DNA of 64,000 bases from Sphaerisporangium fuscum (lineage in GTDB: Bacteria; Actinomycetota; Actinomycetes; Streptosporangiales; Streptosporangiaceae): the NCBI RefSeq assembly GCF_018531465.1, contig NZ_JAHDTF010000035.1:1-64000 (forward strand). The letters run 5' to 3'. The position numbers were made by a program, and so were the translations under genes. This document shows positions 58,603 through 64,000 of the stretch, in pieces. Each line of letters starts with the position of its first letter. Position 1 is the stretch's first letter. Under the pieces are notes generated by a model that was given only the letters and a program-made list of their open reading frames with translations, was not told the DNA's origin and did not search any database.

Positions 58603-60780
58603 TCACAGCAGGCGGTCGCTGAAGGCGGTGGTCTGGGGGCTCATGTATGCCGTGGCCGGTTCGGGGGCGAAGCCGGGGACGAGCGACAGGTCGCGGCCGT
58701 GGGTGAAAGCCCGGACCCGCGTCTGGCCGGGTGGCAGCAGCATCGTCACCTCGACGGCTCCCGGCGGCGCGTGGTACTCGAACCCCTTCCGCTCGCCGAG
58801 CCGCCTGCCGTCCACGGTCATGGGAACGGGCCGCGCGAGACTCAGGCCGATGACCGGAGCCCCACCGTCCGGCGGCGTCAGCCGCAGGGTCACCGTGCGC
58901 CCGGTGCCGGGCATCTGCCGCCCGGAGGAGCGGACGACCACGACGGGGGGACGCAGGACGGCCGCCGGACGCGCGGGCCGGGTGGTCCAGCCGTCCTCGC
59001 CGAAGAACCTCCTGCTACTCGCGCTCGCCTGCCCCGAACGCGTCCCCCAGACGGCCTCACCGGTGTCCGCGTCCATCGCGTAGGCGAGATGCGCCTGCCG
59101 GGGATGCCCGGCGTCGAAACGGTCGACGACCGTCCCGGCCCCGAGCAGCGCCACCGCCACCGCCGCCGCCGTCACGGGCGGCAGGAGGGTGACCACGGGA
59201 CGACGACGAGCCGGCGGCGGGGCGGCCACGTCGGCCGGCGCGAGCAGGAGCAGCAGGAGAAGGGCGAAGTGCGGGGCGGACAGCGTGCCGCCGACGCCCA
59301 GCCCCACGTCCAGCGAGCTCAGCGCGGTGCCGCCGAGCAGCACGGTGGCGGGGGCCAGACCCAGGGTGAGCGCCGTGACCTTCCATCGCACCCGCAGCGC
59401 GACCAGCCGGCCGAGCGCCGCGAAGAACGCCGGCCAGGCGAGCGTGTGCGACCCGCCCGGGAGCAGCACCGCGGAGGCCACGCCGAGCAGGGCGACGAGC
59501 ACCACGGCGCCGGCGGCGAGCTCGGCGGGGCGCCGGATCATCCGCCACGCCAGCACGATCGCGGCCACGAAGACCAGCAGGGCGGCCTGGTAGAGCCAGG
59601 GCCGGTAGGGGTCTCCGGTGTACATGTCGCCGTACGCGGGGTTGATGAGCCCGAGCAGCGGCATCACCGCGTACCCGGCACCCGCCGCGGCCACCACGGG
59701 CACGACGGCCAGTCCGGTCGCCGCCACGAGACGCGGCAGGGTGACGAGCGAGCGCCTGCGGAGCGCCCACACCAGCGCCGCGGCGAGCGCCGCCGAGGCA
59801 AGGGCGATCGGTGGCTCCAGCCAGGCCGGATACCGCACCAGCAGCCCCGGCACCGTGAAGTGGACCGACCGGCGCGCCGACTTCAGCGCCGGGAGGTCGG
59901 CGGCGCCCAGGGCACGGGTCAGGGCCAGCGTGTTGTCACCCATCTGCTGCAGGCTGCCCAGGTCGAGGTGGGCCGGGTCGTCCAGCGGGGAATGGTAGTA
60001 GGCGCCTCCGCCGACGAAGGCCGAATCGAGGCCCAGCCACCCCGCCCGTTCGAACACGTGGAAGTCGGTGTTGTTCGGCAGCAGGTCCATGAGCGAGGCG
60101 AAGGCGGAATCGGCCGACGGGTGCGGCACGACCCGGCCGTACACCTCGATCAGCCCGGGGGAGCCGCGGAACGTCTGGACGACCCCGCGGTTCCCCCGGG
60201 CCTCGTTGTTGAGCACCACGACCGTGCCCTTGGCCAGGGGGTGGTCCCGGACGAACGCCTCGGCGCCGAGCAGGCCGCGCTCCTCGCCGTCGGTGATGAG
60301 GAGGACGAGATCGTTCCTGAGCGGCGCCGGCAGCGCTCTGGCCACCTCCAGCATGGTCGCCACGCCCGCCCCGTCGTCGGCGGCGCCCGGGCCGGCGTCC
60401 ACGGAGTCGTAGTGCGCCGTCAGGACCACCCGGCCGGTGGGCGCGGTGCCGCGGCGGACGGCGACGATGTTGCGCACCCTGGCCACCGGGGTGACACCGT
60501 CGTAGGCGATCGGAAGCACCCCGACGCCTTCCTGAACGGTCACGTCGAAACCGGACGCACGCAGCCGTGCCACCAGGTGGTCGCGCACGCGCTCATGCTC
60601 GGCCGAGCCCATCGGATGCGGAGCGCGGGCGATCGCCTTGACGTCTTCGTGGGCCCGTACGGCGCTGAAGGAGCCGGCCGGGGTGTCGGCGGGACGCGGG
60701 GAGGGCGGCGCGAGGTCGAGCATCGTGATCGCGAGCAGGGCCGCGAGCGCCACCATCCCCACAAGAGCGGTGCGGGGCAT
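58603..60780 (-). CDS. M28-family membrane aminopeptidase, 725 aa
   Basis: After an N-terminal membrane anchor (ALVGMVALAALLAITMLDL), the M28 zinc-peptidase domain has TAHYDSVDAGPGAADDGAGV, ITDGEERGLLGAEAF, NNEARGNRG and YYHSPLDDPAHLD, i.e. all His/Asp/Glu ligands. The middle contains several transmembrane helices and the C-terminal 180 residues are extracytoplasmic. The layout matches bacterial relatives of the ER/vacuolar M28 peptidases. ATG at 60780. Confidence 0.82.
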   Translation of the reverse strand: MPRTALVGMVALAALLAITMLDLAPPSPRPADTPAGSFSAVRAHEDVKAIARAPHPMGSAEHERVRDHLVARLRASGFDVTVQEGVGVLPIAYDGVTPVARVRNIVAVRRGTAPTGRVVLTAHYDSVDAGPGAADDGAGVATMLEVARALPAPLRNDLVLLITDGEERGLLGAEAFVRDHPLAKGTVVVLNNEARGNRGVVQTFRGSPGLIEVYGRVVPHPSADSAFASLMDLLPNNTDFHVFERAGWLGLDSAFVGGGAYYHSPLDDPAHLDLGSLQQMGDNTLALTRALGAADLPALKSARRSVHFTVPGLLVRYPAWLEPPIALASAALAAALVWALRRRSLVTLPRLVAATGLAVVPVVAAAGAGYAVMPLLGLINPAYGDMYTGDPYRPWLYQAALLVFVAAIVLAWRMIRRPAELAAGAVVLVALLGVASAVLLPGGSHTLAWPAFFAALGRLVALRVRWKVTALTLGLAPATVLLGGTALSSLDVGLGVGGTLSAPHFALLLLLLLAPADVAAPPPARRRPVVTLLPPVTAAAVAVALLGAGTVVDRFDAGHPRQAHLAYAMDADTGEAVWGTRSGQASASSRRFFGEDGWTTRPARPAAVLRPPVVVVRSSGRQMPGTGRTVTLRLTPPDGGAPVIGLSLARPVPMTVDGRRLGERKGFEYHAPPGAVEVTMLLPPGQTRVRAFTHGRDLSLVPGFAPEPATAYMSPQTTAFSDRLL

Positions 60781-60919
60781 GCCTCAAAGCTAGGCCGGAC
60801 GCTCGCGCCGGAGATCGCGCCGCATGACGATTCACCCGTACATCGAAAGAGGTAGGCCGTACTCCGTCCACGCGCGGGCCGCGCGCCGGCACCGCCTCCG
60901 CCGGCCGGGGCGCGGGTCG

Positions 60920-61495
60920 TCAGCCGGCGGCGGGGGTGAGGGTGCGGAGGGCGTGTTCGACCAGGGTGACCAGGACGACCTTCGCCGAGGCGCGGCGGCG
61001 GACGTCGCAGAGCAGCACCGGGATGTTCGGATCCAGGTCGAGGGCGATGCGCACGTCCTCGGGTTCGTGCCTCTCGGCTCCGTCGAAGCAGTTGACCGCG
61101 ACGATGAACGGCGTCCCGCGCTGCTCGAAGTAGTCGATGGAGGGGAAGCAGTCGGTCAGCCGCCGCGTGTCGGCGAGGACGACCGCGCCGAGGGCGCCGT
61201 ACGACAGCTCGTCCCACATGAACCAGAACCGCTCCTGGCCGGGCGTGCCGAACAGGTAGACCACCAGGCCCTCGCGGATCGTGATGCGGCCGAAGTCCAT
61301 GGCGACCGTGGTGGTCGTCTTCGCCTCCACGCCGTCGGTGTCGTCGACGCCGATGCCGCGGTCGGAGAGCACCTCTTCGGTCCGAAGGGGACGGATCTCG
61401 CTGATCGCGCCGACCAGGGTGGTCTTCCCGACGCCGAAGCCGCCCGCCACCAGGATCTTGAGGGCGACGGGCTCCTCAGAGGGCTCGTAGGCCAT
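60920..61495 (-). CDS. cvnD: CvnD small GTPase of conservon 2, 191 aa
   Basis: G1 loop GGFGVGKTTL, switch region EAKTTTTVAMDFGR, G3-like FGTPGQERFWFMWDEL (T replaces D of DxxG) and AVNCFDG in place of NKxD: the atypical Ras-like GTPase class of conservons. Acts with CvnA-C at the membrane. Overlaps cvnC by 20 bases. Last gene of the operon. Confidence 0.9.
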   Translation of the reverse strand: MAYEPSEEPVALKILVAGGFGVGKTTLVGAISEIRPLRTEEVLSDRGIGVDDTDGVEAKTTTTVAMDFGRITIREGLVVYLFGTPGQERFWFMWDELSYGALGAVVLADTRRLTDCFPSIDYFEQRGTPFIVAVNCFDGAERHEPEDVRIALDLDPNIPVLLCDVRRRASAKVVLVTLVEHALRTLTPAAG

Positions 61496-61850
61496 TGATC
61501 ACTTCCTTGAGAATGCGCTCGTTCGGGCGCGGTCCCGTGTGGGCGGGAGGTCGTACGCGGATCATGCCCTGGTCCTGGAGATCGCCGAGGAGAACGCGGA
61601 CCACGCCGAGCGGCAGGTCGATCTCGGAGGCGATGTCCACGACCGACATCGACCGTTCGGTCAGCTCGAGGATGCGTTGTTCCTCGGGGCCGAGACCGGC
61701 TTCGCCAGTGTACGGAGACCTCGTCGCCGTGACCATAGCGATCAGGTCCAGATTGTCACCGGATGACCGAGTGCGGCCACGGATGAGGGCGTAGGGCCGC
61801 ACGATCGGCCCGGCCTCCTCGTCCAGCCACTGTTCCCCGCGGGCCGTCAT
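61476..61850 (-). CDS. cvnC: CvnC DUF742 protein of conservon 2, 124 aa
   Basis: DUF742 motifs GPIVRPYALIRGRT, EEQRILELTERSMSVVDIAS, EIDLPLGVVRVLLGDLQ and the end ILKEVINGLRAL. ATG at 61850 overlaps the cvnB stop (ATGA). Confidence 0.9.
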   Translation of the reverse strand: MTARGEQWLDEEAGPIVRPYALIRGRTRSSGDNLDLIAMVTATRSPYTGEAGLGPEEQRILELTERSMSVVDIASEIDLPLGVVRVLLGDLQDQGMIRVRPPAHTGPRPNERILKEVINGLRAL

Positions 61851-62254
61851 GGCATCGCCCGTCGCGGGTTGGTCGAGATGTGCTGGCCGACCCGCTTGAC
61901 CAGCATCGCCATCTCGTAGGCGATGTGGCCCACGTCGGCGTCCGAGCTGCTCAGCACCGCCAGGCACGTGCCGGTGCCCGCGGCGGTCACGAAGAGGAAC
62001 GCCGACTCCATCTCGACGATGGTCTGCCGCACCTCCCCGCCGCCGAAGTGGCGCCCGGCGCCGCGGGCGAGGCTCTGGAAGCCGGAGGAGACGGCCGCCA
62101 GGTGCTCGGCGTCCTCTCTGCTGATCGCCTTGGAGGCTCCGACGACGAGGCCGTCGGTGGAGAGGATGACTGCCTGGCGCACGGCGGCGACCCTGCTGAT
62201 GAGATCGTCGAGGAGCCAGTTCAGTTCGCCGTTCGACGAAGCCTTGCCGGTCAT
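61847..62254 (-). CDS. cvnB: CvnB roadblock/LC7 protein of conservon 2, 135 aa
   Basis: Roadblock fold with LNWLLDDLISRVAAVRQAVI, LSTDGLVVGASK, VRQTIVEMESAFLFVTAAGT. Closely parallel to the 48.5-kb copy, with a slightly longer N-terminus. ATG at 62254 overlaps the cvnA stop. Confidence 0.9.
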   Translation of the reverse strand: MTGKASSNGELNWLLDDLISRVAAVRQAVILSTDGLVVGASKAISREDAEHLAAVSSGFQSLARGAGRHFGGGEVRQTIVEMESAFLFVTAAGTGTCLAVLSSSDADVGHIAYEMAMLVKRVGQHISTNPRRAMP

Positions 62255-64000
62255 TCGTCACCCTTCTCGCCAGTCGTCTGGTGTACGTAACCTCCACTAT
62301 GGTCGCGCAGGTCGCGCTTTTGGTCACGTTCACCGGATTGCGTGGTGGCTCGTTCGCCGGTCGCGGAATGCCTTCCGGGCAAGGGGTTTTCGACATCCCC
62401 CCTGCTCGCGGGCCCCTTCAGCTGATCTTCGCCCTTCTCGGCCGCGTCCGGACCCTCGAGCCCGGCTTCGAGACGGCCCCGCCGTCCGCCTTGCTGGAAG
62501 GCGGAGAACATCGCCCGCGCCTCGTCCGGGGAGCGCTCCGCCGGTCCGGACGCCACGGGAGCGCCGGAGGGCGGGGTCGGCGCGGCGTACGGCCCGGTGC
62601 TCTCGCGCAGCTGCGGGGCCATGTTGGCCTGCCGGACGCGCCGCGGCAGGCCGCGGTGGGTGCCGCTGGACACCGAGCCGCGCTGCGGCGGGGTGGGGGA
62701 GGGCCGGTCTTCGGTCTCGTCCGGCGCCGGCGCGGCCTGAGGCTCGGGGGCGGTGTCCGGGGAGGGGACGTGGAACGGCCCGGTGTCGGCCAGGTTCGGC
62801 ACGATGGTGAGCGCCGGCCCGTCGGAGGACCGCTGGGCGGGAGGCGCGAAGAATGGCGGCTCGGCCTCCGGTTCGGCGGTGGTGCCGAGGGATTGCTGGG
62901 GCCGCGGACCCGCCAGGGGGTCCCGGGCGTGCTGCGGGCCGCCGTCGGCGAGGGAACCGGGGACGGGCGGGGCGGAGCCGGGGTCGACCACCAGCTCCTT
63001 CGGCATGAGCACGATGGCCGTCGTCCCGCCGTACGGGGACGAGCGCAGCACCACGCTGACGTCGTGGCGGGCGGCGAGCTGGCCGACGACGAACAGGCCG
63101 AGCCTGTCGCTGTCGGCGAGGTCGAACTCCGGCGGGTCGGCCAGCCGCGCGTTGATCTCGTCGTACTCCTCGGGGGTCAGCCCGAGGCCGCGGTCCTCGA
63201 TCTCGACGGCGAAGCCGTTGGCCACCATGTCGCCGCGCACCTGCACCGTCGTCTGCGGCGGGGAGAAGATGGTCGCGTTCTCGATCAGCTCGGCGATCAG
63301 GTGGATGAGGTCGGCCACCACCGTGCCGCTCAGGTGGGCGTTCGGAAGCGGCAGCACCCGGACTCTGGTGTAGTCCTCCACCTCGGCGACGGCGGCGCGG
63401 ACGACGTCGAGGACGGGCACCGGCTTGCGCCAGGCGCGGCCGGGGGCGGCGCCGGAGAGGATGATCAGGCTCTCCGCGTGGCGGCGCATGCGCGTGGTGA
63501 GGTGGTCGAGGTGGAAGAGGTCGTCGAGGGCCTCGGGCTCGGTCGCGCGGCGCTGCATCGCGTCGAGCAGGGTGAGCTGGCGGTGCAGCAGCCCCTGCTT
63601 GCGGCGGGCGAGGTTGAGGAACACCTGGCTGACGCCCTTGCGCAGGTTGGCCTGCCCGACGGCCGCCTCGACGGCGGTGCGCTGCACGGAGCCGAAGGCG
63701 TGCGCGACGTCCGCCGTCTCGCTGGAGTTGCCCTCGGGGATCTGCGGGGCCTCGGTGTCGACGTCGACCTCGTCGCCCCTGCGCAGCCGCTCGACGACGC
63801 GCGGCAGCCGTACGTCGGCCAGCTCGCGGGCGGAGTTGCGCAGGTCGGCGAGTTCGCGGACGAGGCGGCGGCCGAAGCGCACCGAGATGATGATCGAGGC
63901 GGCCACCGCGACGAGGCCGAGGCCTCCGGCGAGCGCGATGCGCAGCAGGATGCCCATCGCCACGCCCTTGGTGCGCTCGGCGAGCTTGTCGGACGCCTTG
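62251..64000 (-). CDS. cvnA: CvnA-type sensor kinase of conservon 2 (5' end outside window)
   Basis: The visible part (about 580 codons) starts mid-gene at KASDKLAERTKGVAMGILLR. One transmembrane helix (LAGGLGLVAVAASIIISVRF) leads to a HAMP-like segment, then the GHKL ATPase (LIENATIFSPP, VEIEDRGLGLTPEE, RLGLFVVGQLAARHD, YGGTTAIVLMP). A long Pro-rich, disordered tail contains the shared LPRRVRQANMAPQLRE box. The sensor domain and start codon lie beyond the right edge. Confidence 0.88.
   Translation of the reverse strand, partial: KASDKLAERTKGVAMGILLRIALAGGLGLVAVAASIIISVRFGRRLVRELADLRNSARELADVRLPRVVERLRRGDEVDVDTEAPQIPEGNSSETADVAHAFGSVQRTAVEAAVGQANLRKGVSQVFLNLARRKQGLLHRQLTLLDAMQRRATEPEALDDLFHLDHLTTRMRRHAESLIILSGAAPGRAWRKPVPVLDVVRAAVAEVEDYTRVRVLPLPNAHLSGTVVADLIHLIAELIENATIFSPPQTTVQVRGDMVANGFAVEIEDRGLGLTPEEYDEINARLADPPEFDLADSDRLGLFVVGQLAARHDVSVVLRSSPYGGTTAIVLMPKELVVDPGSAPPVPGSLADGGPQHARDPLAGPRPQQSLGTTAEPEAEPPFFAPPAQRSSDGPALTIVPNLADTGPFHVPSPDTAPEPQAAPAPDETEDRPSPTPPQRGSVSSGTHRGLPRRVRQANMAPQLRESTGPYAAPTPPSGAPVASGPAERSPDEARAMFSAFQQGGRRGRLEAGLEGPDAAEKGEDQLKGPASRGDVENPLPGRHSATGERATTQSGERDQKRDLRDHSGGYVHQTTGEKGDE

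Overview
High-GC actinomycete chromosome segment. Conservon-type signalling operons, SARP and LAL regulators, many secreted proteins and GTG starts suggest a filamentous actinomycete (Streptosporangiaceae-like is a guess; no rRNA or other taxonomic marker is present). The window has two very different halves.

Positions 1 to about 22.5 kb are a mosaic genomic island. It holds no complete tRNA gene, but carries 3' halves of three tRNAs, each starting at the anticodon loop: tRNA-Phe(GAA) near 1.85 kb, with its core repeated at 6.74 kb; tRNA-Arg(ACG) at 6.89 kb, with a decayed copy at 12.73 kb; and tRNA-Thr(CGT) at 19.26 and 22.49 kb, identical over 47 bp. Near them lie paired direct repeats (TACAGCA...TACAGCAAC and TTGCTAAC...TTGCTAAC, usually 12-13 bp apart) that look like integrase arm sites. 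Only decayed 3' ends of integrase genes remain (about 8.0 and 11.5 kb), with a broken GntR-type regulator. I read this as stacked integrative elements that lost their mobility genes. The surviving cargo looks like conflict/defence: a Trypco2 protein with a trypsin-STAND-repeat protein (2.1-6.5 kb), an HTH protein and an Mrr-like nuclease (8.5-11.3 kb), a CPCC protein, a two-gene NB-ARC/TPR system whose partners share a short motif (13.6-16.6 kb), a membrane-anchored XRE protein, a membrane-anchored Mrr-like nuclease (17-19 kb), and a 3.2-kb tRNA-Thr-bounded segment with two tandem paralogues of unknown function and a one-spacer type I-E-like CRISPR remnant. A complete IS5-family element sits at 0.7-1.6 kb.

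From 22.8 kb onward the sequence is dense chromosome-type coding: an M48-like peptidase with HDxxH, a TAP-like secreted hydrolase, a LAL regulator, two MFS exporters each near an ArsR-type regulator, secreted proteins, an M23 peptidase, an AfsR/SARP regulator, a STAS protein, a VOC protein with a palindromic operator, and the xylose locus (ROK repressor divergent from xylA-xylB). There follow conservon 1 (cvnABC, with no GTPase adjacent), an S9 peptidase overlapping a beta-lactamase-fold hydrolase, a PucR regulator, an operon of M20 peptidase, GNAT acyltransferase and N-acylamino-acid racemase that fits D- to L-amino-acid conversion, a metallophosphoesterase, an M28 peptidase, and conservon 2 (cvnABCD), which runs off the right edge.

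Several broken genes mark the core: a serine hydrolase without its nucleophile region, a thioredoxin-fold fragment and a receiver-domain fragment.
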